Shown here piece by piece: positions 26,010 to 34,982 of a stretch of DNA of 64,000 nt; position 1 is the stretch's first letter; each line of letters opens with the position of its first letter. Origin of the DNA: Gemmatimonadetes bacterium 13_1_20CM_4_69_16. Its GTDB lineage: Bacteria > Gemmatimonadota > Gemmatimonadetes > Gemmatimonadales > GWC2-71-9. A model generated the notes under the pieces. It was not told where the DNA came from. It did not search any database and saw nothing but the letters and a program-made list of their open reading frames with translations. The translations under genes were made by a program, and so were the position numbers. The stretch spans positions 16,256 to 80,255 of the forward strand of contig MNIR01000002.1 of assembly GCA_001919865.1 (NCBI GenBank), read 5' to 3'.

Positions 26010-26513
26010 GTGAGCCCAGAGGATCTGGCCGACGTCTACCGCACCACGTACCACGCGCTCGTGCGGTTTCTGTACCGCAAGGTGTGGGACGCCGAGCGCG
26101 CGGAGGACCTGGCTCAGGAGGCGTTTGCCCGAGCGCTGGTCCACAAGCCGGCCAACGCGCGTGGCTGGCTGTTCGTGGTGGCGGCGAACATGGCGCGCGA
26201 CGATGCGCGCCGCGCGGCGCGCGAGCGGCGCCACCTCACGCTCCTGACGAGCGAGCCGGCAAGCGCCCCGCCGTCCGACGAGGCGGTACACACCGAGAGC
26301 GAGCGCGCCAGTGTGCGCGCCGCGCTCGAGCAGCTCACGCCGCGCGACCGCGAGGTGTTGCTCTTGTGGGACTCGGGGCTGTCGTACGACGAGATCGCGT
26401 CTCAGACGGGCCTGGCGCGCGGCGCCATCGGCACGACCCTCGCTCGGGCGCGCCGCCGGCTGGTGGAAGCGTTCGAGGCGGGAAAGGCGGGTGAACATGT
26501 CGCACGTGGATGA
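26010..26513 (+). CDS. ECF-type RNA polymerase sigma factor
   Basis: The GTG at 26010 gives 167 residues (VSPEDLADVYRTTYHAL); an ATG at 25935 lies inside the VIT/vWA gene. Region 2 is seen in HALVRFLYRKVWDAERAEDLAQEAFARAL with the core DLAQE motif. Region 4 is at LTPRDREVLLLWDSGLSYDEIASQTGLARGAIGT near 115-150, a helix-turn-helix for the -35 element. It lies 4 bp after the VIT/vWA gene and overlaps the anti-sigma gene by 17 bp, so the three form one operon and the sigma factor is probably held by the downstream zinc-finger protein. Confidence 0.9.
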   Translation: MSPEDLADVYRTTYHALVRFLYRKVWDAERAEDLAQEAFARALVHKPANARGWLFVVAANMARDDARRAARERRHLTLLTSEPASAPPSDEAVHTESERASVRAALEQLTPRDREVLLLWDSGLSYDEIASQTGLARGAIGTTLARARRRLVEAFEAGKAGEHVARG

Positions 26514-27597
26514 CGGCACACTGCACGCCTATCTCGACGGCGAGCTCTCGCCGGTCGAGGCGCACGGCGTCGAAGCGCATGTCGCACAGTGCCCCGGTTG
26601 CCGCGGTCGCGTCGAGGAGGAGCGGGCGCTCATCGCACGGGCTGACGAGTTGCTCGGGCGCGCGGCACCGCCAGACCGCGCGGTCCCGCCGTTCCGCCCC
26701 GGCGACCTCGAGCCACCGGTGCGCCTGTGGTGGCGAGTGCGACTGCCGCTCGCCTGGGCCGCCACGGTGCTGCTGGCGCTCGGGGTCGGCAGGTACCTGG
26801 GACGGCAACGACCCGAGCAGCTCGCCAGTCAGGCCGCGCGCAACGATGGGGATGCGAGATCGCAGATCGCGCTGCGCGAGATCGCCCCGACCGAAACCGC
26901 TGGCCCCGCCGCACGCGCCCCAGCCGCGGCTGCGGCCGCCACCCCTCCGGCTTACCAGCCGGCGCGTGCCAAACAGTCGCTCGCCACACGACCACGCCCC
27001 ACGAATGCACCGACACCGACGGCCCCGATGGTCGGCGCCTTGGACGAAGCAACTCGGATCGCACAACAGGCGGCGCCGCGCGCGGAAGCCCCGGCCGCGG
27101 CGGCCGCACCCTCGGGCGTCGTCATGCTCGACGGCTATGAAGCGCTGGACCCCCTCACAACCGACGGCGCCCGAGCGCTGCTCGGCACGGACCCTCGGGC
27201 CGTTCCCGGCCTGCCGATCCGGGGGATCTACCGGGCGCGGCGGATCGGTTACTCCGCAGTGGTCGTCGTCGAGCAGGCGCTCGACTCGAGCAGGGTGATC
27301 AGGGTGATCAACGCTCACCCGTCTTCCGTCGCGCTCGAAGCGATCGTCGTGAGTGACGCAGCGCGCCCCGACACCGTGCATGCGGCGGAGCGTGCGGAGC
27401 GGGCACAGTTGGGCCGCGCCGCCGCGGCGACCGCCGATTCGGCGGCAGTCGCACCGCTCGCGCGCAAGGCGGCCGCGCAGCGCGCCCGCTCCGCCGCGGG
27501 CGATCGACCGACAGATCTGCTCCTGGAAGTGCGGGGCCCCCTCTCTCCCGACTCGCTCGCCGCGCTCCAGCGCCGGCTCCAGCCTCTGCGGCCCTAG
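26497..27597 (+). CDS. Zinc-finger anti-sigma factor, single membrane span
   Basis: The ATG at 26497 gives 366 residues. The N-terminal 55 residues carry the ZAS/zf-HC2 motif (DGELSPVEAHGVEAH, then a His-x3-Cys-x2-Cys in HVAQCPGC) that binds ECF sigma factors. A membrane span follows at about 85-105 (LPLAWAATVLLALGVG). The extracytoplasmic part is a long Ala/Pro/Thr-rich linker and a C-terminal domain with repeated Ala/Arg-rich segments, perhaps the signal-sensing half. It overlaps the sigma gene, so stoichiometric production is expected. Confidence 0.88.
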   Translation: MSHVDDGTLHAYLDGELSPVEAHGVEAHVAQCPGCRGRVEEERALIARADELLGRAAPPDRAVPPFRPGDLEPPVRLWWRVRLPLAWAATVLLALGVGRYLGRQRPEQLASQAARNDGDARSQIALREIAPTETAGPAARAPAAAAAATPPAYQPARAKQSLATRPRPTNAPTPTAPMVGALDEATRIAQQAAPRAEAPAAAAAPSGVVMLDGYEALDPLTTDGARALLGTDPRAVPGLPIRGIYRARRIGYSAVVVVEQALDSSRVIRVINAHPSSVALEAIVVSDAARPDTVHAAERAERAQLGRAAAATADSAAVAPLARKAAAQRARSAAGDRPTDLLLEVRGPLSPDSLAALQRRLQPLRP

Positions 27598-27760
27598 GCG
27601 GGCGCGGCGAGATCGCGGGCGGCTCCTCGAGACGCACCACCGCGCGACGCAAGTGGGGGATCACGATGGACCCGCCGACCACCAGGGCCACCGCGAACGC
27701 ATCATAGAACTCCGCATCCGAACGACGAAACGCGTCGAGTGTGTCGGGGGCGTCGCTCAT
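27308..27760 (-). CDS. Doubtful ORF, antisense to the anti-sigma 3' end
   Basis: An ATG at 27760 opens a 150-codon frame. The first 50 residues look protein-like: an acidic amphipathic start (MSDAPDTLDAFRRSDAEFY), a probable membrane segment (AFAVALVVGGSIVI) and PHLRRAVVRLEEPP. The remaining two thirds run antisense through the anti-sigma gene and are low-complexity Arg/Ala/Pro, so only the first 160 bp (27598-27760) are likely real. It could be a small membrane protein whose own stop was lost, or chance. No function is proposed. Confidence 0.2.
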   Translation of the reverse strand: MSDAPDTLDAFRRSDAEFYDAFAVALVVGGSIVIPHLRRAVVRLEEPPAISPRPPRAAEAGAGAGARRASRERGGPALPGADLSVDRPRRSGRAARPPCARAVRLPPNRRSPRRRGPTVPAPHAPPHARCRGALRHSRRSLRARRKTGER

Positions 27761-27794
27761 GCGGACCAAGCTACGCGCCGCGCCCCGCCACTCG

Positions 27795-28187
27795 CTACTG
27801 CACCGTGATGGTTCCGTGCATCCCGGTCGGCGGCGCACCGTTGATGCCGTGATTCTTGCAGTAGTAGTTGTAGGTACCCGCGGTGTTGAACAGGTGCGAG
27901 GCCGTGCCGCCGGCGGGAAGGTTCAAGTCATACGTGTCGGCTGACCCGGTCGCGTTGGTGACCGTGTGTGCGCCGCCATCCCCATTTTGCCAAGTCACGG
28001 TCGCCCCCACCGACACCGTGAGGGTCACAGGGCTGAATTGATTGCCCGCGACCGTGCAAGCCTTCGTGGCCGTCGGCGTGCAGCCGCCGCCCCCGCCACC
28101 CCCACCGCCGCCGTACGGCGACGTCGAGCTACCGCACGCCACAAGCACGCCCAGCCCGATCACCAGTCCCGCCAAGTGCGACCGCAT
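27795..28187 (-). CDS. Cupredoxin lipoprotein, linked to Alternative Complex III
   Basis: The ATG at 28187 follows a perfect AGGAGG ribosome-binding sequence. The 130-residue product has a lipobox (VLVACGSS), a run of ten Gly in a linker, and a cupredoxin domain. Copper ligands are His in GAHTVTN and Cys, His and Met in YYCKNHG ... GMHGTITV. It lies 142 bp after the last act gene on the same strand. Alternative Complex III passes electrons to a periplasmic carrier, which in some bacteria is a cupredoxin, so this is the most likely acceptor; that link is an inference from position. Confidence 0.85.
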   Translation of the reverse strand: MRSHLAGLVIGLGVLVACGSSTSPYGGGGGGGGGGCTPTATKACTVAGNQFSPVTLTVSVGATVTWQNGDGGAHTVTNATGSADTYDLNLPAGGTASHLFNTAGTYNYYCKNHGINGAPPTGMHGTITVQ

Positions 28188-28329
28188 GCAGCCCTCCTGA
28201 ACGTCCGTGAGAGAAATCCGACCGTTGTAACGCGCATGTATGCTACCCTTAGAGACGTCGAAAGCGCCCCACTGGATTCCCGGGGACGTCTGTGTGTGCT
28301 TCAAGAAAGCGTGTGGACCCGAAGCGGGG

Positions 28330-29541
28330 TTAGTGCTGTTCCCGCTCCAGGGTATCGGCGGCGAGCCGGGGGGAGATCATCGGATAACGCGTGGCGAACC
28401 ACCCCATCGCGAGCAGGAACAGGCCCCCGAACAGGACGGTCACCCCGAGCTCGGGGATACCGATCGCGGGACCGGCGCCGCCGTTGATGGATGGAACGAT
28501 CTCGAGATAGCGCTCCAGCCAGATGCCGGCGAGGCTCACCAGCGCGAATGCCAGGAAGGTCGGCGGGTATTTCTTCGGCTTCGCCCCGAGCAGGCCAACG
28601 AAGGGGAGCAGGAACACGAGCAGGAACACCGCGATTCCGACCGGCCGCCACGGCCCGATCAGACGGTAGAAGATGAAATAGGTCTCCTCCGGCAGGTTGC
28701 CGTACCAGATCACCAGAAACTGGGACCACATGAGATATGCCCAGAACACGGTGAATCCGAAGCACAGCTTGCCGAGGTCGTGCAGCTGCTTGGGAGAAAC
28801 GAGTTGCGCGAGCCCCATGACGCGACGCAGCACGATGGTGAGGATTGCGAGCCCCATCAGCGCCGCGAGGAAGCTCCCCATGAAGTAGAAGGCGCCGAAC
28901 AGGTTGCTGACCCACTTGTGGGCCAGCGCCATCATCAAATCGAACGCCAGCAGGCTGTAGCCGAACGCGTAACCGACGATCAAGATCGCCGCCTCGCGGC
29001 CGATCTGGTCCCGGCCCTCGAGCCGGTCGGCGGGACGGCCGTCCGCGAGCTCGCGCACGTCGGGTGCCAGGTCGTGACGCACGAAGCGCCACGACAGCCA
29101 CGCCAGCGCCGCGAGGACCAGGCCGTTCCGCGGGAAGAAGAACCGGCTCGTCAACCAGCCACCGAGGTCAGGGCGCGGCTCGCGCAGCCAGCTGAAGATG
29201 TAGGCTCGTCCCAGCACCAGGCCGACGTACAGGGCGAGCGCCACCACCAAGAACGCGGCGGCGGATTCGGCGAACCGGATGACGAGCCCCGACCAATGCC
29301 CCTTCGCGAGCTTCTGCGTGGCGGCAAACACGACCAGGCCCTGTGCGAGTCCGGTCCAGAACATGAAGTTGACGTGGTAGGACTGCCAGGCGCGTGCGGC
29401 CTGCCCCGTGGTGAGCGCCCACAGGAACACGGCGGCACCGCCGCCGGCAGCGATGATCCCGGCGACCATGAACGTCCGCGCCGGAAACTGTCGCGCCTTC
29501 TCGACCAGCTGGGCACGCGAAACCGTGGCGGCCGGGCTCAT
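28330..29541 (-). CDS. actF: Alternative Complex III subunit ActF (quinol:cytochrome c oxidoreductase membrane subunit)
   Basis: A 403-residue polytopic membrane protein with about ten hydrophobic segments, for example FMVAGIIAAGGGAAVFLWAL, AAFLVVALALYVGLVLGRAY, and LIGPWRPVGIAVFLLVFLLP. It contains the DLMMALAHKWVSNLFGAFYFMG segment characteristic of ActF, a truncated relative of the NrfD-type ActC. In the complex it sits in the inner membrane, probably contributing a proton path. Its ATG overlaps the actE stop as ATGA, so it is translationally coupled. Confidence 0.92.
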   Translation of the reverse strand: MSPAATVSRAQLVEKARQFPARTFMVAGIIAAGGGAAVFLWALTTGQAARAWQSYHVNFMFWTGLAQGLVVFAATQKLAKGHWSGLVIRFAESAAAFLVVALALYVGLVLGRAYIFSWLREPRPDLGGWLTSRFFFPRNGLVLAALAWLSWRFVRHDLAPDVRELADGRPADRLEGRDQIGREAAILIVGYAFGYSLLAFDLMMALAHKWVSNLFGAFYFMGSFLAALMGLAILTIVLRRVMGLAQLVSPKQLHDLGKLCFGFTVFWAYLMWSQFLVIWYGNLPEETYFIFYRLIGPWRPVGIAVFLLVFLLPFVGLLGAKPKKYPPTFLAFALVSLAGIWLERYLEIVPSINGGAGPAIGIPELGVTVLFGGLFLLAMGWFATRYPMISPRLAADTLEREQH

Positions 29542-30092
29542 CGCTTCCCGCCGCTCCGGGCCTCGGCTTGCAGCGTGCGGACGTAGTTGACGACATCCCA
29601 GCGGTCGGTGCCTCGCACTTTATCGCCGTACACCGGCATCAGGCCACGCCCCATCACTTGCCCGCTCACGATCACCGCGTAGATGTAGCCGTCTGTCCTT
29701 CGGGCGATCGCGTCGTCCACCAGAGAGCGCACACCGAAGAACGGCCCCGGTGGTGTCTGGCCGTTCGTGGCCGAGATCGGGCCGTCGCCCTTCCCGGCCA
29801 CGCCGTGGCACACCAGGCAGTAGGTCTCGTACAGGAAACGTCCGCGGTTGATCGACTCGGACGTGCGCGTGCGCTGGTTGGCCAGCCGGTCCGCCATCTG
29901 GAGATTCACCGCGGGCTCGGCTCCGGTGATCGGCACTGTGCCCGCCACCGACGGGATCGGTCTGGCATACGGCTTGATGCTGCGCTGGTGCCGCATCGTG
30001 GCGAACCAGCCGACGCGGTGCACGACGTCGTCGGGATTACAGGCCGCCAGCGCGCCGAGCGCGAGAGCAAGCGCCCACCCGAGGTTACGCAC
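29538..30092 (-). CDS. actE: Alternative Complex III subunit ActE, monoheme cytochrome c lipoprotein
   Basis: 184 residues with a lipoprotein signal (LGALAACNPD) and one c-type heme site CLVCH near residue 93 in GRFLYETYCLVCHG. The distal Met is likely in GRGLMPVYG. This matches ActE, which carries electrons from the ActB iron-sulfur clusters towards the periplasmic acceptor. It overlaps actD by 8 bp and actF by 4 bp. Confidence 0.9.
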   Translation of the reverse strand: MRNLGWALALALGALAACNPDDVVHRVGWFATMRHQRSIKPYARPIPSVAGTVPITGAEPAVNLQMADRLANQRTRTSESINRGRFLYETYCLVCHGVAGKGDGPISATNGQTPPGPFFGVRSLVDDAIARRTDGYIYAVIVSGQVMGRGLMPVYGDKVRGTDRWDVVNYVRTLQAEARSGGKR

Positions 30093-30630
30093 GCCGCACC
30101 TCCTCCGCGCCGCTGCCCCGGAGCAGCGCTTCCACCGGCCCAGCCCGCGCCGGCTCGCACGGCACGAAGATGCCGAACTTGTCGTTCGTGAAGCGCGGGT
30201 CGTAGGCCACCGTCCCGAGGCGGCGCGCCGCGAACAGCGCGTTGAACAGGATGCCGAGGATGGTCGAGAGCGCGCCGAACAGGATGGTCATCTCGAACAT
30301 GATCACGACGTAGGGCGGGATCGAGCCGACGGGCTTACCGCCCAGCACGATCGGCCAGTCGTACGACATGTAGAGCGTGATCCAGGCGCCGACGGCGCAC
30401 CCCGCAATACCGCCGATCAGGGTGAACATGCGGACCGGGCTCACCGGCTGATCGAGCGCGTCCTCGATCTCGTGCCGCGGAATCGGCGAGTAGACGGTGA
30501 AGTCGGTGTGGCCGCCCTGGCGCAGCTTGCCGATGGCGTCCACAGTCGCGTCCAGGTGCCCGAACACGCCGAGCACCCCCGGAGTGGGCGGCGGGTGGAA
30601 GATGGCGGCGAGGGGGTTCTCGAGCTTCAC
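30085..30630 (-). CDS. actD: Alternative Complex III subunit ActD (DUF3341)
   Basis: The GTG at 30630 overlaps the actC stop as GTGA and gives 181 residues starting VKLENPLAAIFHPPP. It has the DUF3341 pattern: an N-terminal domain (GVFGHLDATVDAIGKLRQGGHTDFTVYSPIPRHEI) and two membrane segments (FTLIGGIAGCAVGAWITLYM and YVVIMFEMTILFGALSTILGILFNALF), then NDKFGIFVPCE. ActD is a membrane-anchored accessory subunit without cofactors. Confidence 0.9.
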   Translation of the reverse strand: MKLENPLAAIFHPPPTPGVLGVFGHLDATVDAIGKLRQGGHTDFTVYSPIPRHEIEDALDQPVSPVRMFTLIGGIAGCAVGAWITLYMSYDWPIVLGGKPVGSIPPYVVIMFEMTILFGALSTILGILFNALFAARRLGTVAYDPRFTNDKFGIFVPCEPARAGPVEALLRGSGAEEVRRA

Positions 30631-31979
30631 GCGTGCACGCCCCTGCCGCGCTGGGGCGCTGGGAGTACTTCCTTGACCTCGGAGATCGACACCGCCGGGA
30701 AGTTCTTCACGAACAACAGGAACCACATGAAGAACCAGCCGAAGCTGCCGGCCATGATCCCCCAGTCGGCCCAGGTCGGGTTGTAGGTGGCGTTGGTGAA
30801 GCGCTCATACGGCTCGCCCGCGAGCGACACCACGATGATCACGTAGCGCTCGAACCACATCCCGATGTTCACGAAGATTGAGATCACGAACAGGCCCAGG
30901 ATGTTCGTGCGGATCGGCTTGAACCACAGCAGCTGCGGCAGGAACGCGTTGCAGATGATCATCGTCCACGACGCCCACCAGAACGGCCCGAAGGCGCGAT
31001 ACCAGAACGCGGCGCGCTCCGCCGGATGCCCGCCGAACCACGCGGTGAAGAATTCCACACAGTACGCGTAGCCGACGATCATCCCGGTGAGCAGGCAGAG
31101 CTTCGCCAGGTTCTCGAAGTGGTGGACGGTGATCAGCTCCTCGAGGTGGAAGAACTTGCGGATCGGGACGAGCAGCGTGATCACCATGGCCACGCCCGAG
31201 TAGATCGCGCCGGCCACGAAGTAGGGGGCGAAGATGGTGGCGTGCCACCCGGGGACGATCGCCATCGCGAAGTCCCACGACACCACGCTGTGCACCGACA
31301 GCACGAGCGGGGTCGCGAGCGCGGCGAGGTAGAGGTAGCCGCGCGAGTAGTGGCGCCATTGCTCGTTGGTGCCGCGCCAGCCGAGCGACGTGATCGCGTA
31401 CAGCTTCTTGCGCCACCCCGTCGCCACGTCGCGCACCGCCGCGATGTCGGGGATCAGCCCCATGATCAGGAACACCGTCGACACGGTGAAGTACGTCCCG
31501 ATCGCGAACTCGTCCCAGATGAGCGGCGACTTGAAGTTGGGCCACAGGCCGCGCTCGTTGGGATAGGGAATGAGCCAGTAGAAGTACCACTGCCGGCCGA
31601 TGTGGATCAGCGGGAACAGTCCCGCCGTCATCACCGCGAACACCGTCATCGCCTCCGCGGTGCGGTACACCGCGGTGCGCCACCCCGACCGGAACAGGAA
31701 CAGGATCGCCGAGATCAGCGTGCCCGAGTGCGCGATACCCACCCAGAACACGAAGCAGGTGATGTAGACCGCCCAGTACACGGGGTGGGAATAGCCGGCC
31801 AGCCCCAGCCCGTAGCGGAGCAGCATCAGGAGACACCCGATACCGACCGCGAGCAGCGCCACCGCGCTGCCGAGCAGCGCGAAGTACCCCTTGCCCGGGT
31901 GGCCGAGTGTGCGCGCGATGGCGCGCGTGACGAAATCGTACGTCACGCGCGCGCCGCGGGCCGGGGAGGCGTCGGCCAT
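30627..31979 (-). CDS. actC: Alternative Complex III subunit ActC (NrfD/PsrC-like quinol-binding membrane protein)
   Basis: The ATG at 31979 gives 450 residues with about ten membrane spans. Recognisable ActC segments are FWVGIAHSGTLISAILFLF, the quinol-site region HSVVSWDFAMAIVPGWHATIFAPYFVAGAI, and FHHLEELITVHHF-like HLEELITVHHFENLAK. It oxidises menaquinol or ubiquinol in the inner membrane and feeds electrons to ActB. It begins 4 bp after actB ends and overlaps actD. Confidence 0.93.
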   Translation of the reverse strand: MADASPARGARVTYDFVTRAIARTLGHPGKGYFALLGSAVALLAVGIGCLLMLLRYGLGLAGYSHPVYWAVYITCFVFWVGIAHSGTLISAILFLFRSGWRTAVYRTAEAMTVFAVMTAGLFPLIHIGRQWYFYWLIPYPNERGLWPNFKSPLIWDEFAIGTYFTVSTVFLIMGLIPDIAAVRDVATGWRKKLYAITSLGWRGTNEQWRHYSRGYLYLAALATPLVLSVHSVVSWDFAMAIVPGWHATIFAPYFVAGAIYSGVAMVITLLVPIRKFFHLEELITVHHFENLAKLCLLTGMIVGYAYCVEFFTAWFGGHPAERAAFWYRAFGPFWWASWTMIICNAFLPQLLWFKPIRTNILGLFVISIFVNIGMWFERYVIIVVSLAGEPYERFTNATYNPTWADWGIMAGSFGWFFMWFLLFVKNFPAVSISEVKEVLPAPQRGRGVHA

Positions 31980-31983
31980 CGCG

Positions 31984-34971
31984 CTATGCCCCTCCCTCCG
32001 CCGCCGCGCGGTGCACGACCCGCGCCAGATACGTGATGGCGGGCTTGGTGTTGAGCTCGGCATGGACGTGGTAGCCGCGCGGGTCGTCCGCGAGCCGGGC
32101 GACGAGCGACGTCTTGTCGTGCAGATCGCCGAACACGATCGCCTCCGACGGGCAGGCCTGAGCGCAGGCGGGCGTGATCTCGCCGTCCCGCACGCCGCGG
32201 TCCTCGAGCCGGGCGCGGTTCTGGGCGCCGCGGATGCGTTGCACGCAGAAGGTGCACTTCTCCATCACGCCCTTCTCCCGCACCGTGACGTCGGGGTTGA
32301 GCAGCATGTTGAGCGGGTCCGGCCAGCTCTCCCACTCCCCCCCCGGCTCGGCGAAGTTGTACCAGTTGAAGTAGCGCACTTTGTACGGGCAATTGTTGGC
32401 GCAGTAGCGCGTGCCGACGCAGCGGTTGTAGACCTGGCCATTCAGCCCGTCGGGGGTGTGGTAAGCGGCGTACACCGGGCAGACCGGCTCGCAGGGTGCG
32501 TTGCCGCATTGCTGGCACAACATCGGGTTGACGACCGCCCCCACCGGCTTGCCCTCGCCACCGGTGTAGTAGCGCTCGATCCGCATCCAGCTCATTTGGC
32601 GGCGCCGCACCACCAGCTCCTCGCCCACCGTGGCCAGGTTGTTCTCCGCGTAACACGCGGTGACGCACGCCGAACAGCCGGTGCATTTCGACAGGTCGAT
32701 CGCCATCCCCCAGCGCGGCTGCGTGCCGGCGTAGTTGCCGAGTGAAGCCTGCTTGTGCTGCGCCTCGGCCCACTGCTTGAGCGCGTCCTCGGCGTACGCC
32801 GGTGCCTCGACCTCCTCGAAGGGATGCGTCCCCGGCTTGAGCCCACGCGCCTGCGCGAGCGGCAGGGCTTCGATGATCCCGCGGCCCTGCTCCCGGGCGT
32901 CGCCCTCGACCGTCGCGAGCCGGCGGTGGTCGCCGGTCTTCACGACCGAGACCGGCACGACGAACGCGCGCCCGCCAAAGGCCGTCGGCTTGTCATCCAG
33001 CAGCTCGAAGGCGTTGAACGAGCGATCCTTGGCGTAGCGGCCGTAGGCCTTGTGACCTTGCCCCGTGGGAACCGCCAACACGTCGGGCCGGACACCCGGG
33101 GTGATCCACACGGGGGCGCGCACGGCGCCGTGCGGCGACTTGAGCAGCAGGACGTCACCGTTCGCCAGCTGCCACTTCGCCGCGGTCTCGGGGTGGACCT
33201 CGACCCACCCGTGCCAGGTGATCTTCGAGACCGGATCGGGGAGCTCCTGAAGCCACGGCTTGTTGGCGCCACGCCCGTCGTGCAGCGCCATCGAGGGGAA
33301 AACGATTAGCGTAACCTGCTCCGCCGGGTTGCCGCCGATGGCCCACGCCAGCGTCTCCAAGGCGCCCGGCCCGAGTCGTACGGGCTGCGAGGGTGCCTCA
33401 CCGTATAACCCGCCGTGCTGCAGGGCATCGGTCCAGAACTCTGAGAAGTCTCTGCCCTTTCCGAAGCGCTGATGCAGCTCCTTCCAGCGACTCTGGAGGT
33501 AGTCGTTGAACGTGCCGGGCCTTCCGGCCACGCGGAGCAGCACGTCGCCGGCATGCATGGCGTTGGGGAAAACGGGCTGCATCACCGGCTGTTGCAGCGC
33601 GTAGATCCCGGCTCGGGGGCGCGAGTCGTTCCACTGCTCGAGCGGGTGCAGATCGGGGAGCACGAGATCCGACGCCGCGGCGCTCTCGTCCAGATACGAC
33701 GAGAAGCTGACCTTGTAGCCGACTTTTCCGAGTGCTTGCGAGAAGGCGGCTGGGAGGGAATGACCCGGGTTCGCCCCATGCACGAGCAGCAGTGCGACCT
33801 TGCCCGCGCCCATATCGGTCGCGAGGTCCGTGACCGCCTTGAACGAGCCCGCGCCCTCGAGCGCCTGATTGGGCCCGAACTTCACGGTCTTGCCGATCTG
33901 ACCCGCCACGTAGTTCAGCAGATTCACGTCGGCCACGATCTGGGCGCCGGTGGCGTACTGCGCCGCCATGCCCCCAGCGACCGCGAGACCGCCCTTGGAC
34001 CCCGCGAACTCCCGCGCCAGCCGTCTGATCTCCTTGGCATCGATCCCGATGAACAGGGCCACCTTCTCCGGCGCCAGCGTGGCGAGGCCGTCCCGCAGGC
34101 GCGCGGCATCGGGCGGAGCCGGCGCGAGGCGCTCGCTGAGAATGACGTGCGCCATCGCGAGCGCCAGCACGCCTTCGGTTCCGGGCTGGGCGGCGATCCA
34201 CTCGTCCGCGCTCATCCCGGTGAGCGACAGTCGCGGGGCGACGTAGACGAACTTCGCCATCGCGGCGTCGCGGTCCCCGTCGAAGCTGTGGGCGCGAGTG
34301 AAGCCGTTCTGATAGCCGACCGGGGAGAGCCACGTCTCCATGAAGTCGGCGCCGAAGGACATGATGTAGCGGGCGTTCGCGAAGTCATAGAAGGGGACCG
34401 TCGCGGTGCCGAACGCGAGACGGTTACCCTCGCGCAGCGCCTCGAAGGCGAACGGCTCGTAGGCGACGCGCCGGCCGCCCAACTCCTTCATCCACGAGTC
34501 CACCAGGTCGCCGAACGAGCCCGTCTCGAGGCCCGTGACGAATACGATCCCCCGCCCCCGCGCGTCCTTCACCTTGGCCGCCAAGCGGCCCAACGCCTCG
34601 TCCCACGTGAGCCGCTGCCACTCGCCGTTCGGCCCGCGGGCCATTGGCTCGGTGACGCGATCCGGGTTATAGAGCCCCTGGAGCGCCGCCTGGCCGCGCG
34701 AGCAGAGCCGGCCCTCGTTGATCGGCGACTCCGGGTTGCCCTCGAGCTTGATCACCCGACCCTCGCGCACCTTGGCGTGCAGCCCGCACCCAGCGGCGCA
34801 TTCGCGGCACGTGGTGGCGTAATAGGTCGCCGTCCCCGGGATCTGCTCCTCGGGGGGCACGATGTACGGCACGAGGTGTTCGGTCGGCTCGGGGCCGATG
34901 CCGCACGCGGAGAGCGCGGCGGCGCCGCCGCTCGTCGCGCCCAGGACTGTGAGGAACCGTCTGCGATCCAT
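31984..34971 (-). CDS. actB: Alternative Complex III subunit ActB (molybdopterin-oxidoreductase-like plus four-cluster Fe-S domain)
   Basis: The ATG at 34971 gives 995 residues. The N-terminus is Tat-like with a lipobox (MDRRRFLTVLGA, ALSACGIG). Residues about 55-700 are the molybdopterin-oxidoreductase-like B1 domain; it keeps a Cys-x2-Cys-x3-Cys-x27-Cys pattern (TTCRECAAGCG to RLCSRGQ) like Mo enzymes with an N-terminal 4Fe-4S cluster. The B2 domain binds four clusters: CTGCSACVTAC, CQQCGNAPCEPVC, CVGTRYCANNCPYK, CTFC with CAQACPSEA. It relays electrons from ActC to the cytochrome subunits on the periplasmic side. Confidence 0.93.
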   Translation of the reverse strand: MDRRRFLTVLGATSGGAAALSACGIGPEPTEHLVPYIVPPEEQIPGTATYYATTCRECAAGCGLHAKVREGRVIKLEGNPESPINEGRLCSRGQAALQGLYNPDRVTEPMARGPNGEWQRLTWDEALGRLAAKVKDARGRGIVFVTGLETGSFGDLVDSWMKELGGRRVAYEPFAFEALREGNRLAFGTATVPFYDFANARYIMSFGADFMETWLSPVGYQNGFTRAHSFDGDRDAAMAKFVYVAPRLSLTGMSADEWIAAQPGTEGVLALAMAHVILSERLAPAPPDAARLRDGLATLAPEKVALFIGIDAKEIRRLAREFAGSKGGLAVAGGMAAQYATGAQIVADVNLLNYVAGQIGKTVKFGPNQALEGAGSFKAVTDLATDMGAGKVALLLVHGANPGHSLPAAFSQALGKVGYKVSFSSYLDESAAASDLVLPDLHPLEQWNDSRPRAGIYALQQPVMQPVFPNAMHAGDVLLRVAGRPGTFNDYLQSRWKELHQRFGKGRDFSEFWTDALQHGGLYGEAPSQPVRLGPGALETLAWAIGGNPAEQVTLIVFPSMALHDGRGANKPWLQELPDPVSKITWHGWVEVHPETAAKWQLANGDVLLLKSPHGAVRAPVWITPGVRPDVLAVPTGQGHKAYGRYAKDRSFNAFELLDDKPTAFGGRAFVVPVSVVKTGDHRRLATVEGDAREQGRGIIEALPLAQARGLKPGTHPFEEVEAPAYAEDALKQWAEAQHKQASLGNYAGTQPRWGMAIDLSKCTGCSACVTACYAENNLATVGEELVVRRRQMSWMRIERYYTGGEGKPVGAVVNPMLCQQCGNAPCEPVCPVYAAYHTPDGLNGQVYNRCVGTRYCANNCPYKVRYFNWYNFAEPGGEWESWPDPLNMLLNPDVTVREKGVMEKCTFCVQRIRGAQNRARLEDRGVRDGEITPACAQACPSEAIVFGDLHDKTSLVARLADDPRGYHVHAELNTKPAITYLARVVHRAAAEGGA

Positions 34972-34982
34972 CGACGCGGGCC

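Noticed and set aside
28070..28115. GC-rich repeat in the cupredoxin gene as a regulatory repeat
   Set aside because: It is the coding sequence for a run of Gly residues in the linker, not an intergenic repeat.
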